A stretch of 64,000 bases of DNA from Sorghum bicolor (GCF_000003195.3 NC_012877.2:23765838-23829837), one strand, 5' to 3'. Shown: positions 37,201-52,690, numbered from the stretch's first letter. Translations and numbers: made by a program. Notes: a model not told the origin generated them from the letters alone.

Positions 37201-40200
37201 GATAAGGGAAACAAACTTTGTATTCATGACTTTTGCATCTGAGACCGTCTCGGGTTCGGTCAAAGTGTATTTTCTAAAAAATCCAATGTTTGACTTGGTC
37301 AGACTAGGTCAAACTAGGCAATAAAATATCTCAAATGAAAAAAATTGAATACAACATAGTTAGACCTCATCAAGGTCTACCTAGGATACACAACACATTT
37401 TTGCATTTGGAAAAGTTACAGTAAACTCAGTTCACTTGTTTTGAAAACCCAAGGCGTGGCTTGGTCAAACCTGGTCAAACGAGTGAGTAAATGACCTCAA
37501 ATGAGAAACTTTTGAATACAAGGTAGATAGAGCTCATCAAGATACACATTCCATACATAGGACATTTTTGCATTTGAGAAAGTGTTTGTAAACTCTAGTC
37601 ACAAAGTCTTGAATCACACATAGACTTTATGAAACTACATGCGGGTCTTGAGGATTTAGAACTGCACTTTCTTAACGCATTGTCAAATGCAAAAATGTCC
37701 TATATATCAAATGTACATCTTGATGAGTGGAACAAAACCGCTATGCATGACTTTCGGAGTTGGGGCCGTCTAGGGTCCCGAAAACGTGCCTGGAGTGAAA
37801 AATTGAAATTTCAAAATTTTAGTGGTTCAAACCATCTCAAATGAAAAGTTGACCATTACAACAAATGTGTATCTTGATAAGGGGAACAAACTTTGTATTC
37901 AAGACTTTTGCATCTGAGACCGTCTCGGGTTCGGTCAAAGTGTATTTTCTAAAAAATCCAATGTTTGACTTGGACAAACTAGGTCAAACTAAGCAATAAA
38001 ATACCTCAAATGAAAACAAATTGAATACAACATAGTTAGACCTCATCAAGGTCTACCTAGGATACACAACACATTTTTGCATTTGGAAAAGTTACAGTAA
38101 ACTCAGTTCACTTGTTTTGAAAACCCAAGGCGTGGCTTGGTCAAACCTGGTCAAACGAGTGAGTAAATGACCTCAAATGAGAAACTTTTGAATACAAGGT
38201 AGATAGAGCTCATCAAGATACACATTCCATACATAGGACATTTTTGCATTTGAGAAAGTGTTTGTAAACTCTAGTCACAAAGTCTTGAATCACACATAGA
38301 CTTTATGAAACTACATGCGGGACTTGTGGATTTAGAACTGTACTTTCTTAACGCTTTGTCAAATGCAAAAATGTCCTATATATCAAATGTAGATCTTGAT
38401 GAGTGGAACAAAATTTGTATTCATGACTTTCGGAGTTGGGGCCGTCTAGGGTCCCGAAAACGTGCGTGTAGGAGTGAAAATTTGAAATTTCAAAATTTTA
38501 GTGGTTCAAACCATCTCAAATGAAACGTTGACCATAACAACAAATGTGTATCTTGATAAGGGAACAAACTTTTTATTAATGACTTTTGCATCTGAGACTG
38601 TCTCGGATCCGGTCAAAGTGTATTTTCTTAAAAATCCAATGTTTGACTTGGTCAAACTAGGTCAAACTAGGCAATAAAATACCTCAAATGAAAACAAATT
38701 GAATACAACATAGTTAGACCTCATCAAGGTCTACCTTTGATACACAACACATTTTTGCATTTGGAAAAGTTACAGAAAACTCAGTTCACTTGTTTTGAAA
38801 ACCCAAGGCGTGGCTTGGTCAAACCTGGTCAAACGAGTGAGTAAATGACCTCAAATGAAAAACTTTTGAATACAAGGTAGATAGAGCTCATCAAGATACA
38901 GATATCATACATAGGACATTTTTGCATTTGAGAAAGTGTTTGTAAACTCTAGTCACAAAGTCTTGAATCACACATAGACTTTATGAAAGTACATGCGGGA
39001 CTTGTGGATTTAGAACTGCACTTTCTTAACCCTTTGTCAAATGCAAAAATGTCCTATATATAAAATATCGATCTTGATGAGTGGAACAAAATTTGTATTC
39101 ATGACTTTCGGAGTTGGAGCCGTCTAGGGTCCCGAAAACGTGCGTGTAGGAGTGAAAATTTGAAATTTCAAAATTTTAGTGGTTCAAACCATCTCAAATG
39201 AAACGTTGACTATTACAACAAATGTGTATCTTGATAAGGGGAACAAACTTTGTATTCATGAATTTTGCATCTGAGACTGTCTCGGATCCGGTCAAAGTGT
39301 ATTTTCTAAAAAATCCAATGTTTGACTTGGTCAGACTAGGTCAAACTAGGCAATAAAATACCTCAAATGAAAAAAATTGAATACAACATAGTTAGACCTC
39401 ATCAAGGTCTACCTTTGATACACAATACATTTTTGCATTTGGAAAAGTTACAGAAAACTCAGTTCACTTGTTTTGAAAACCCAAGGCGTGGCTTGGTCAA
39501 ACCTGGTCAAACGAGTGAGTAAATGACATGAAATGAAAAACTTTTGAATACAAGGTAGATAGAGCTCATCAAGATACAGATATCATACATAGGACATTTT
39601 TGCATTTGAGAAAGTGTTTGTAAACTCTAGTCACAAAGTGTTGAATCACACATAGACTTTATGAAAGTACATGCGGGACTTGTGGATTTAGAACTGCACT
39701 TTCTTAACCCTTTGTCAAATGCAAAAATGTCCTATATATAAAATATCGATCTTGATGAGTGGAACAAAATTTGTATTCATGACTTTCGGAGTTGGGGCCG
39801 TCTAGGGTCCCGAAAACGTGCGTGTAGGAGTGAAAATTTGAAATTTCAAAATTTTAGTGGTTCAAACCATCTCAAATGAAAAGTTGACTATTACAACAAA
39901 TGTGTATCTTGATAAGGGGAACAAACTTTGTATTCATGACTTTTGCATCTGAGACCGTCTCGGATCCGGTCAAAGTGTATTTTCTAAAAAATCCAATGTT
40001 TGACTTGGTCAAACTAGGTCAAACTAGGCAATAAAATACCTCAATTGAAAACAAATTGAATACAACATAGTTAGACCTCATCAAGGTATACCTATGATAC
40101 ACAATACATTTTTGCATTTGGAAAAGTTACAGAAAACTCAGTTCACTTGTTTTGAAAACCCAAGGCGTGGCTTGGTCAAACCTGGTCAAACGAGTGAGTA

Positions 40201-40439
40201 AATGACCTCAAATGAGAAACTTTTGAATACAAGGTAGATAGAGCTCATCAAGATACACATTCCATACATAGGACATTTTTGCATTTGAGAAAGTGTTTGT
40301 AAACTCTAGTCACAAAGTCTTGAATCACACATAGACTTTGTGAAATTACATGCGGGACTTGTGGATTTAGAACTGGACTTTCTTAACGCTTTGTCAAATG
40401 CAAAAATGTCCTATATATCAAATGTAGATCTTGATGAGT

Positions 40440-43400
40440 GGAACAAAATTTGTATGCATGACTTTCGGAGTTGGGGCCGTCTAGGGTCCCGAAAACGTGC
40501 GTGTAGGAGTGAAAATTTGAAATTTCAAAATTTTAGTGGTTCAAACCATCTCCAATGAAAAGTTGACCATTACAACAAATGTGTATCTTGATAAGGGGAA
40601 CAAACTTTGTATTCAAGACTTTTGCATCTGAGACCGTCTCGGGTTCGGTCAAAGTGTATTTTCTAAAAAATCCAATGTTTGACTTGGTCAAACTAGGTCA
40701 AACTAGGCAATAAAATACCTCAAATGAAAACAAATTGAATACAACATAGTTAGACCTCATCAAGGTCTACCTTTGATACACAATACATTTTTGCATTTGG
40801 AAAAGTTACAGAAAACTCAGTTCACTTGTTTTGAAAACCCAAGGCGTGGCTTGGTCAAACCTGGTCAAACGAGTGAGTAAATGACCTCAAATTAGAAACT
40901 TTTGAATACAAGGTAGATAGAGCTCATCAAGATACACATTCCATACATAGGACATTTTTGCATTTGAGAAAGTGTTTGTAAACTCTAGTCACAAAGTCTT
41001 GAATCACACATAGACTTTATGAAACTACATGCGGGTCTTGAGGATTTAGAACTGCACTTTCTTAACGCATTGTCAAATGCAAAAATGTCCTATATATCAA
41101 ATGTACATCTTGATGAGTGGAACAAAATCGCTATGCATGACTTTCGGAGTTGGGGCCGTCTAGGGTCCCGAAAACGTGCCAGGAGTGAAAAATTGAAATT
41201 TCAAAATTTTAGTGGTTCAAACCATCTCAAATGAAAAGTTGACCATTACAACAAATGTGTATCTTGATAAGGGGAACAAACTTTGTATTCATGACTTTTG
41301 CATCTAAGACCGTCTCGGGTCCGGTCAATGTGTATTTTCTAAAAAATCCAATGTTTGACTTGGACAAACTAGGTCAAACTAAGCAATAAAATACCTCAAA
41401 TGAAAACAAATTGAATACAACATAGTTAGACCTCATCAAGGTCTACCTATGATACACAACACATTTTTGCATTTGGAAAAGTTACAGAAAACTCAGTTCA
41501 CTTGTTTTGAAAACCCAAGGCGTGGCTTGGTCAAACCTGGTCAAACGAGTGAGTAAATGACCTCAAATGAGAAACTTTTGAATACAAGGTAGATAGAGCT
41601 CATCAAGATACACATTCCGTACATAGGACATTTTTGCATTTGAGAAAGTGTTTGTAAACTCTAGTCACAAAGTCTTGAATCACACATAGACTTTATGAAA
41701 CTACATGCGGGACTTGTGGATTTAGAACTGTACTTTCTTAACGCTTTATCAAATGCAAAAATGTCCTATATATCAAATGTAGATCTTGATGAGTGGAACA
41801 AAATTTGTATTCATGACTTTCGGAGTTGGGGCCGTCTAGGGTCCCGAAAACGTGCGTGTAGGAGTGAAAATTTGAAATTTCAAAATTTTAGTGGTTCAAA
41901 CCATCTCAAATGAAACGTTGACCATAACAACAAATGTGTATCTTGATAAGGGGAACAAACTTTGTATTCATGAATTTTGCATCTGAGACTGTCTCGGATC
42001 CGGTCAAAGTGTATTTTCTAAAAAATCCAATGTATGACTTGGTCAAACTAGGTCAAACTAGGCAATAAAATACCTCAAATGAAAAAAATTGAATATAACA
42101 TAGTTAGACCTCATCAAGGTCTACCTTTGATATACAATACATTTTTGCATTTGGAAAAGTTACAGAAAACTCAGTTCACATGTTTTGAAAACCCAAGGCG
42201 TGGCTTGGTCAAACCTGGTCAAACGAGTGAGTAAATGACCTCAAATGAAAAACTTTTGAATACAAGGTAGATAGAGCTCATCAAGATACACATTCCATAC
42301 ATAGGACATTTTTGCATTTGAGAAAGTGTTTGTAAACTCTAGTCCCAAAGTCTTGAATCACACATAGACTTTATGAAACTACATGCGGGACTTGTGGATT
42401 TAGAACTGCACTTTCTTAACGCTTTGTCAAATGCAAAAATGTCCTATATATCAAATGTAGATCTTGATGAGTGGAACAAAACTTATATTCATGACTCTCG
42501 GAGTTGGGGCCGTCTAGGGTCCCGAAAACGTGCATGTAGCAGTGAAAATTTGAAATTTCAAAATTTTAGTGGTTCAAACCATCTCAAATGAAATATTGAC
42601 CATGACAACAAATGTGTATCTTGATAAGGGGAACAAACTTTTTATTAATGACTTTTGCATCTGAGACTGTCTCGGATCCGGTCAAAGTGTATTTTCTAAA
42701 AAATCCAATGTTTGACTAGGTCAAACTAGGCAATAAAATACCTCAAATGAAAAAAATTGAATACAACATAGTTAGACCTCATCAAGGTCTACCTTTGATA
42801 CACAATACATTTTTGCATTTGGAAAAGTTACAGAAAACTCAGTTCACTTGTTTTGAAAACCCAAGGCGTGGCTTGGTCAAACCTGGTCAAACGAGTGAGT
42901 AAATGACATGAAATGAAAAACTTTTGAATACAAGGTAGATAGAGCTCATCAAGATACAGATATCATACATAGGACATTTTTGCATTTGAGAAAGTGTTTG
43001 TAAACTCTAGTCACAAAGTGTTGAATCACACATAGACTTTATGAAAGTACATGCGGGACTTGTGGATTTAGAACTGCACTTTCTTAACCCTTTGTCAAAT
43101 GCAAAAATGTCCTATATATAAAATATCGATCTTGATGAGTGGAACAAAATTTGTATTCATGACTTTCGGAGTTGGGGCCGTCTAGGGTCCCGAAAACGTG
43201 CGTGTAGGAGTGAAAATTTGAAATTTCAAAATTTTAGTGGTTCAAACCATCTCAAATGAAAAGTTGACTATTACAACAAATGTGTATCTTGATAAGGGGA
43301 ACAAACTTTGTATTCATGACTTTTGCATCTGAGACTGTCTCGGATCCGGTCAAAGTGTATTTTCTAAAAAATCCAATGTTTGACTTGGTCAAACTAGGTC

Positions 43401-44610
43401 AAACTAGGCAATAAAATACCTCAATTGAAAACAAATTGAATACAACATAGTTAGACCTCATCAAGGTATACCTATGATACACAATACATTTTTGCATTTG
43501 GAAAAGTTACAGAAAACTCAGTTCACTTGTTTTGAAAACCCAAGGCGTGGCTTGGTCAAACCTGGTCAAACAAGTGAGTAAATGACCTCAAATGAGAAAC
43601 TTTTGAATACAAGGTAGATAGAGCTCATCAAGATACACATTCCATACATAGGACATTTTTGCATTTGAGAAAGTGTTTGTAAACTCTAGTCACAAAGTCT
43701 TGAATCACACATAGACTTTATGAAACTACATGCGGGACTTGTGGATTTAGAACTGTGCTTTCTTAACGCTTTGTCAAATGCAAAAATGCCCTATATATCA
43801 AATGTAGATCTTGATGAGTGGAACAAAATTTGTATTCATGACTTTCGGAGTTGGGGCCGTCTAGGGTCCCGAAAACGTGCGTGTAGGAGTGAAAATTTGA
43901 AATTTCAAAATTTTAGTGGTTCAAACCATCTCAAATGAAACGTTGACCATAACAACAAATGTGTATCTTGGTAAGGGGAACAAACTTTGTATTCATGACT
44001 TTTGCATCTGAGACTGTCTCGGATCCGGTCAAAGTGTATTTTCTAAAAAATCCAATGTTTGACTTGGTCAAACTAGGCAATAAAGTACCTCAAATGAAAA
44101 AAAATTGAATACAACATAGTTATACCTCATCAAGGTCTACCTATGATACACAATACATTTTTGCATTTGGAAAAGTTACAGAAAACTCAGTTCACTTGTT
44201 TTGAAAACCCAAGGCGTGGCTTGGTCAAACCTGGTCAAACGAGTGAGTAAATGACATCAAATGAGAAACTTTTGAATACAAGGTAGATAGAGCTCATCAA
44301 GATACACATTCCATACATAGGACATTTTTGCATTTGAGAAAGTGTTTGTAAACTCTAGTCACAAAGTCTTGAATCACACATAGACTTTGTGAAATTACAT
44401 GCGGGACTTGTGGATTTAGAACTGGACTTTCTTAACGCTTTGTCAAATGCAAAAATGTCCTATATATCAAATGTAGATCTTGATGAGTGGAACAAAATTT
44501 GTATTCATGACTTTCGGAGTTGGGGCCGTCTAGGGCCCCGAAAACGTGCGTGTACGAGTGAAAATTTGAAATTTCAAAATTTTAGTGGTTCAAACCATCT
44601 CAAATGAAAA
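40440..44610. repeat. 8108-bp-offset duplicated block, copy 1
   Basis: Six consecutive units recur in the same order at 48548-52690. Markers in order: tgtatgcatgac with catctccaatg; gcgggtcttgagg; gaactgtactttc; acttatattcatgactctcgg; gaaagtacatg with cttaaccc; aaaatgccctata; and gaactggac. Every anchor pair differs by exactly 8108 bp. Block ends are approximate. Confidence 0.85.
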
Positions 44611-46630
44611 GTTGACCATTACAACAAATGTGTATCTTGATAAGGGGAACAAACTTTGTATTCAAGACTTTTGCATCTGAGACCGTCTCAGGTTCGGTCA
44701 AAGTGTATTTTCTAAAAAATCCAATGTTTGACTTGGTCAAACTAGGTCAAACTAGGCAATAAAATACCTCAAATGAAAACAAATTGAATACAGCATAGTT
44801 AGACCTCATCAAGGTCTACCTTTGATACACAATACATTTTTGCATTTGGAAAAGTTACAGAAAACTCAGTTCACTTGTTTTGAAAACCCAAGGCGTGGCT
44901 TGGTCAAACCTGGTCAAACGAGTGAGTAAATGACCTCAAATGAGAAACTTTTGAATACAAGGTAGATAGAGCTCATCAAGATACACATTCCATACATAGG
45001 ACATTTTTGCATTTGAGAAAGTGTTTGTAAACTCTAGTCACAAAGTCTTGAATCACACATAGACTTTATGAAACTACATGCGGGACTTGTGGATTTAGAA
45101 CTGCACTTTCTTAACGCATTGTCAAATGCAAAAATATCCTATATATCAAATGTAGATCTTGATGAGTGGAACAAAATTTGTATTCATGACTTTCGGAGTT
45201 GGGGCCGTCTAGGGTCCCGAAAACGTGCGTGTAGGAGTGAAAATTTGAAATTTCAAAATTTTAGTGGTTCAAACCATCTCAAATGAAACGTTGACCATAA
45301 CAACAAATGTGTATCTTGGTAAGGGGAACAAACTTTGTATTCATGACTTTTGCATCTGAGACTGTCTCGGATCCGGTCAAAGTGTATTTTCTAAAAAATC
45401 CAATGTTTGACTTGGTCAAACTAGGCAATAAAGTACCTCAAATGAAAAAAAATTGAATACAACATAGTTATACCTCATCAAGGTCTACCTATGATACACA
45501 ATACATTTTTGCATTTGGAAAAGTTACAGAAAACTCAGTTCACTTGTTTTGAAAACCCAAGGCGTGGCTTGGTCAAACCTGGTCAAACGAGTGAGTAAAT
45601 GACATCAAATGAAAAACTTTTGAATACAAGGTAGATAGAGCTCATCAAGATACACATTCCATACATAGGACATTTTTGCATTTGAGAAAGTGTTTGTAAA
45701 CTCTAGTCACAAAGTCTTGAATCACACATAGACTTTGTGAAATTACATGCGGGACTTGTGGATTTAGAACTGGACTTTCTTAACGCTTTGTCAAATGCAA
45801 AAATGTCCTATATATCAAATGTAGATCTTGATGAGTGGAACAAAATTTGTATGCATGACTTTCGGAGTTGGGGCCGTCTAGGGTCCCGAAAACGTGCGTG
45901 TAGGAGTGAAAATTTGAAATTTCAAAATTTTAGTGGTTCAAACCATCTCCAATGAAAAGTTGACCATTACAACAAATGTGTATCTTGATAAGGGGAACAA
46001 ACTTTGTATTCAAGACTTTTGCATCTGAGACCGTCTCGGGTTCGGTCAAAGTGTATTTTCTAAAAAATCCAATGTTTGACTTGGTCAAACTAGGTCAAAC
46101 TAGGCAATAAAATACCTCAAATGAAAACAAATTGAATACAGCATAGTTAGACCTCATCAAGGTCTACCTTTGATACACAATACATTTTTGCATTTGGAAA
46201 AGTTACAGAAAACTCAGTTCACTTGTTTTGAAAACCCAAGGCGTGGCTTGGTCAAACCTGGTCAAACGAGTGAGTAAATGACCTCAAATGAGAAACTTTT
46301 GAATACAAGGTAGATAGAGCTCATCAAGATACACATTCCATACATAGGACATTTTTGCATTTGAGAAAGTGTTTGTAAACTCTAGTCACAAAGTCTTGAA
46401 TCACACATAGACTTTATGAAACTACATGCGGGACTTGTGGATTTAGAACTGCACTTTCTTAACGCATTGTCAAATGCAAAAATATCCTATATATCAAATG
46501 TAGATCTTGATGAGTGGAACAAAATTTGTATTCATGACTTTCGGAGTTGGGGCCGTCTAGGGTCCCGAAAACGTGCGTGTAGGAGTGAAAATTTGAAATT
46601 TCAAAATTTTAGTGGTTCAAACCATCTCAA
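43940..46630. repeat. Two-unit (1348 bp) tandem duplication within the array
   Basis: 43940-45280 and 45288-46630 share ggtaaggggaac, tttgtgaaattacatg, gaactggac and aaaatatcctata in the same order, at an offset of 1348 bp (one 679-bp plus one 669-bp unit). Confidence 0.8.
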
Positions 46631-48547
46631 ATGAAACGTTGACCATTACAACAAATGTGTATCTTGATAAGGGAAACAAACTTTGTATTCATGACTTTTG
46701 CATCTGAGACCGTCTCGGGTTCGGTCAAAGTGTATTTTCTAAAAAATCCAATGTTTGACTTGGTCAGACTAGGTCAAACTAGGCAATAAAATACCTCAAA
46801 TGAAAAAAATTGAATACAACATAGTTAGACCTCATCAAGGTCTACCTTTGATACACAATACATTTTTGCATTTGGAAAAGTTACAGAAAACTCAGTTCAC
46901 TTGTTTTGAAAACCCAAGGCGTGGCTTGGTCAAACCTGGTCAAACGAGTGAGTAAATGACCTCAAATGAGAAACTTTTGAATACAAGGTAGATAGAGCTC
47001 ATCAAGATACACATTCCATACATAGGACATTTTTGCATTTGAGAAAGTGTTTGTAAACTCTAGTCACAAAGTCTTGAATCACACATAGACTTTATGAAAC
47101 TACATGCGGGACTTGTGGATTTAGAACTGCACTTTCTTAACGCATTGTCAAATGCAAAAATGTCCTATATATCAAATGTAGATCTTGATGAGTGGAACAA
47201 AATCGCTATGCATGACTTTCGGAGTTGGGGCCGTCTAGGGTCCCGAAAACGTGCCTGGAGTGAAAAATTGAAATTTCAAAATTTTAGTGGTTCAAACCAT
47301 CTCAAATGAAAAGTTGACCATTACAACAAATGTGTATCTTGATAAGGGGAACAAACTTTGTATTCATGACTTTTGCATCTAACACCGTCTCGGGTGCGGT
47401 CAATGTGTATTTTCTAAAAAATCCAATGTTTGACTTGGACAAACTAGGTCAAACTAAGCAATAAAATACCTCAAATGAAAACAAATTGAATACAACATAG
47501 TTAGACCTCATCAAGGTCTACCTATGATACACAACACATTTTTGCATTTGGAAAAGTTACAGAAAACTCAGTTCACTTGTTTTGAAAACCCAAGGCGTGG
47601 CTTGGTCAAACCTGGTCAAACGAGTGAGTAAATGACCTCAAATGAGAAACTTTTGAATACAAGGTAGATAGAGCTCATCAAGATACACATTCCATACATA
47701 GGACATTTTTGCATTTGAGAAAGTGTTTGTAAACTCTAGTCACAAAGTCTTGAATCACACATAGACTTTATGAAACTACATGCGGGACTTGTGGATTTAG
47801 AACTGTACTTTCTTAACGCTTTATCAAATGCAAAAATGTCCTATATATCAAATGTAGATCTTGATGAGTGGAACAAAATTTGTATTCATGACTTTCGGAG
47901 TTGGGGCCGTCTAGGGTCCCGAAAACGTGCGTGTAGGAGTGAAAATTTGAAATTTCAAAATTTTAGTGGTTCAAACCATCTCAAATGAAACGTTGACCAT
48001 AACAACAAATGTGTATCTTGATAAGGGGAACAAACTTTGTATTCATGAATTTTGCATCTGAGACTGTCTCGGATCCGGTCAAAGTGTATTTTCTAAAAAA
48101 TCTAATGTATGACTTGGTCAAACTAGGTCAAACTAGGCAATAAAATACCTCAAATGAAAAAAATTGAATATAACATAGTTAGACCTCATCAAGGTCTACC
48201 TTTGATATACAATACATTTTTGCATTTGGAAAAGTTACAGAAAACTCAGTTCACATGTTTTGAAAACCCAAGGCGTGGCTTGGTCAAACCTGGTCAAACG
48301 AGTGAGTAAATGACCTCAAATGAAAAACTTTTGAATACAAGGTAGATAGAGCTCATCAAGATACACATTCCATACATAGGACATTTTTGCATTTGAGAAA
48401 GTGTTTGTAAACTCTAGTCCCAAAGTCTTGAATCACACATAGACTTTATGAAACTACATGCGGGACTTGTGGATTTAGAACTGCACTTTCTTAACGCTTT
48501 GTCAAATGCAAAAATGTCCTATATATCAAATGTAGATCTTGATGAGT

Positions 48548-51500
48548 GGAACAAAATTTGTATGCATGACTTTCGGAGTTGGGGCCGTCTAGGGTCCCGA
48601 AAACGTGCGTGTAGGAGTGAAAATTTGAAATTTCAAAATTTTAGTGGTTCAAACCATCTCCAATGAAAAGTTGACCATTACAACAAATGTGTATCTTGAT
48701 AAGGGGAACAAACTTTGTATTCAAGACTTTTGCATCTGAGACCGTCTCGGGTTCGGTCAAAGTGTATTTTCTAAAAAATCCAATGTTTGACTTGGTCAAA
48801 CTAGGTCAAACTAGGCAATAAAATACCTCAAATGAAAACAAATTGAATACAACATAGTTAGACCTCATCAAGGTCTACCTTTGATACACAATACATTTTT
48901 GCATTTGGAAAAGTTACAGAAAACTCAGTTCACTTGTTTTGAAAACCCAAGGCGTGGCTTGGTCAAACCTGGTCAAACGAGTGAGTAAATGACCTCAAAT
49001 TAGAAACTTTTGAATACAAGGTAGATAGAGCTCATCAAGATACACATTCCATACATAGGACATTTTTGCATTTGAGAAAGTGTTTGTAAACTCTAGTCAC
49101 AAAGTCTTGAATCACACATAGACTTTATGAAACTACATGCGGGTCTTGAGGATTTAGAACTGCACTTTCTTAACGCATTGTCAAATGCAAAAATGTCCTA
49201 TATATCAAATGTAGATCTTGATGAGTGGAACAAAATCGCTATGCATGACTTTCGGAGTTGGGGCCGTCTAGGGTCCCGAAAACGTGCCTGGAGTGAAAAA
49301 TTGAAATTTCAAAATTTTAGTGGTTCAAACCATCTCAAATGAAAAGTTGACCATTACAACAAATGTGTATCTTGATAAGGGGAACAAACTTTGTATTCAT
49401 GACTTTTGCATCTAACACCGTCTCGGGTGCGGTCAATGTGTATTTTCTAAAAAATCCAATGTTTGACTTGGACAAACTAGGTCAAACTAAGCAATAAAAT
49501 ACCTCAAATGAAAACAAATTGAATACAACATAGTTAGACCTCATCAAGGTCTACCTATGATACACAACACATTTTTGCATTTGGAAAAGTTACAGAAAAC
49601 TCAGTTCACTTGTTTTGAAAACCCAAGGCGTGGCTTGGTCAAACCTGGTCAAACGAGTGAGTAAATGACCTCAAATGAGAAACTTTTGAATACAAGGTAG
49701 ATAGAGCTCATCAAGATACACATTCCATACATAGGACATTTTTGCATTTGAGAAAGTGTTTGTAAACTCTAGTCACAAAGTCTTGAATCACACATAGACT
49801 TTATGAAACTACATGCGGGACTTGTGGATTTAGAACTGTACTTTCTTAACGCTTTGTCAAATGCAAAAATGTCCTATATATCAAATGTAGATCTTGATGA
49901 GTGGAACAAAATTTGTATTCATGACTTTCGGAGTTGGGGCCGTCTAGGGTCCCGAAAACGTGCGTGTAGGAGTGAAAATTTGAAATTTCAAAATTTTAGT
50001 GGTTCAAACCATCTCAAATGAAACGTTGACCATAACAACAAATGTGTATCTTGATAAGGGGAACAAACTTTGTATTCATGAATTTTGCATCTGAGACTGT
50101 CTCGGATCCGGTCAAAGTGTATTTTCTAAAAAATCCAATGTATGACTTGGTCAAACTAGGTCAAACTAGGCAATAAAATACCTCAAATGAAAAAAATTGA
50201 ATATAACATAGTTAGACCTCATCAAGGTCTACCTTTGATATACAATACATTTTTGCATTTGGAAAAGTTACAGAAAACTCAGTTCACATGTTTTGAAAAC
50301 CCAAGGCGTGGCTTGGTCAAACCTGGTCAAACGAGTGAGTAAATGACCTCAAATGAAAAACTTTTGAATACAAGGTAGATAGAGCTCATCAAGATACACA
50401 TTCCATACATAGGACATTTTTGCATTTGAGAAAGTGTTTGTAAACTCTAGTCCCAAAGTCTTGAATCACACATAGACTTTATGAAACTACATGCGGGACT
50501 TGTGGATTTAGAACTGCACTTTCTTAACGCTTTGTCAAATGCAAAAATGTCCTATATATCAAATGTAGATCTTGATGAGTGGAACAAAACTTATATTCAT
50601 GACTCTCGGAGTTGGGGCCGTCTAGGGTCCCGAAAACGTGCATGTAGCAGTGAAAATTTGAAATTTCAAAATTTTAGTGGTTCAAACCATCTCAAATGAA
50701 ATATTGACCATGACAACAAATGTGTATCTTGATAAGGGGAACAAACTTTGTATTAATGACTTTTGCATCTGAGACTGTCTCGGATCCGGTCAAAGTGTAT
50801 TTTCTAAAAAATCCAATGTTTGACTAGGTCAAACTAGGCACTAAAATACCTCAAATGAAAAAAATTGAATACAACATAGTTAGACCTCATCAAGGTCTAC
50901 CTTTGATACACAATACATTTTTGCATTTGGAAAAGTTACAGAAAACTCAGTTCACTTGTTTTGAAAACCCAAGGCGTGGCTTGGTCAAACCTGGTCAAAC
51001 GAGTGAGTAAATGACATGAAATGAAAAACTTTTGAATACAAGGTAGATAGAGCTCATCAAGATACAGATATCATACATAGGACATTTTTGCATTTGAGAA
51101 AGTGTTTGTAAACTCTAGTCACAAAGTGTTGAATCACACATAGACTTTATGAAAGTACATGCGGGACTTGTGGATTTAGAACTGCACTTTCTTAACCCTT
51201 TGTCAAATGCAAAAATGTCCTATATATAAAATATCGATCTTGATGAGTGGAACAAAATTTGTATTCATGACTTTCGGAGTTGGGGCCGTCTAGGGTCCCG
51301 AAAACGTGCGTGTAGGAGTGAAAATTTGAAATTTCAAAATTTTAGTGGTTCAAACCATCTCAAATGAAAAGTTGACTATTACAACAAATGTGTATCTTGA
51401 TAAGGGGAACAAACTTTGTATTCATGACTTTTGCATCTGAGACCGTCTCGGATCCGGTCAAAGTGTATTTTCTAAAAAATCCAATGTTTGACTTGGTCAA

Positions 51501-52690
51501 ACTAGGTCAAACTAGGCAATAAAATACCTCAATTGAAAACAAATTGAATACAACATAGTTAGACCTCATCAAGGTATACCTATGATACACAATACATTTT
51601 TGCATTTGGAAAAGTTACAGAAAACTCAGTTCACTTGTTTTGAAAACCCAAGGCGTGGCTTGGTCAAACCTGGTCAAACAAGTGAGTAAATGACCTCAAA
51701 TGAGAAACTTTTGAATACAAGGTAGATAGAGCTCATCAAGATACACATTCCATACATAGGACATTTTTGCATTTGAGAAAGTGTTTGTAAACTCTAGTCA
51801 CAAAGTCTTGAATCCCACATAGACTTTATGAAACTACATGTGGGACTTGTGGATTTAGAACTGCGCTTTCTTAACGCTTTGTCAAATGCAAAAATGCCCT
51901 ATATATCAAATGTAGATCTTGATGAGTGGAACAAATTTTGTATTCATGACTTTCAGAGTTGGGGCCGTCTAGGGTCCCGAAAACGTGCGTGTAGCAGTGA
52001 AAATTTGAAATTTCAAAATTTTAGTGGTTCAAACCATCTCAAATGAAATGTTGACCATTACAACAAATGTGTATCTTGGTAAGGGGAACAAACTTTGTAT
52101 TCATGACTTTTGCATCTGAGACTGTCTCGGATCCGGTCAATGTGTATTTTCTAAAAAATCCAATGTTTGACTTGGTCAAACTAGGCAATAAAGTACCTCA
52201 AATGAAAACAAATTGAATACAACATAGTTATACCTCATCAAGGTCTACCTATGATACACAATACATTTTTGCATTTGGAAAAGTTACAGAAAACTCACTT
52301 CACTTGTTTTGAAAACCCAAGGCGTGGCTTGGTCAAACCTGGTCAAACGAGTGAGTAAATGACATCAAATGAAAAACTTTTGAATACAAGGTAGATAGAG
52401 CTCATCAAGATACACATTCCATACATAGGACATTTTTGCATTTGAGAAAGTGTTTGTAAACTCTAGTCACAAAGTCTTGAATCACACATAGACTTTGTGA
52501 AACTACATGCGGGACTTGTGGATTTAGAACTGGACTTTCTTAACGCTTTGTCAAATGCAAAAATGTCCTATATATCAAATGTAGATCTTGATGAGTGGAA
52601 CAAAATTTGTATTCATGACTTTCGGAGTTGGGGCCGTCTAGGGTCCCGAAAACGTGCGTGTAGGAGTGAAAATTTGAAATTTTAAAATTT
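48548..52690. repeat. 8108-bp-offset duplicated block, copy 2
   Basis: Partner of 40440-44610. Its left end falls within the unit starting 48448, whose first part instead matches the unit starting 42373 (shared agtcccaaagtc), so that unit is a recombinant. Towards the right edge (51828 onward) it carries more private changes than the interior. Confidence 0.85.

Noticed and set aside
742..52685. A 71-72-codon ORF repeated in most satellite units, resembling a large tandem gene family
   Set aside because: It is conserved no better than the surrounding non-coding satellite, many changes alter the residue, and several units (3458, 4816, 33566) carry stops. There is no promoter or known domain. 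It reflects repeat homogenisation.
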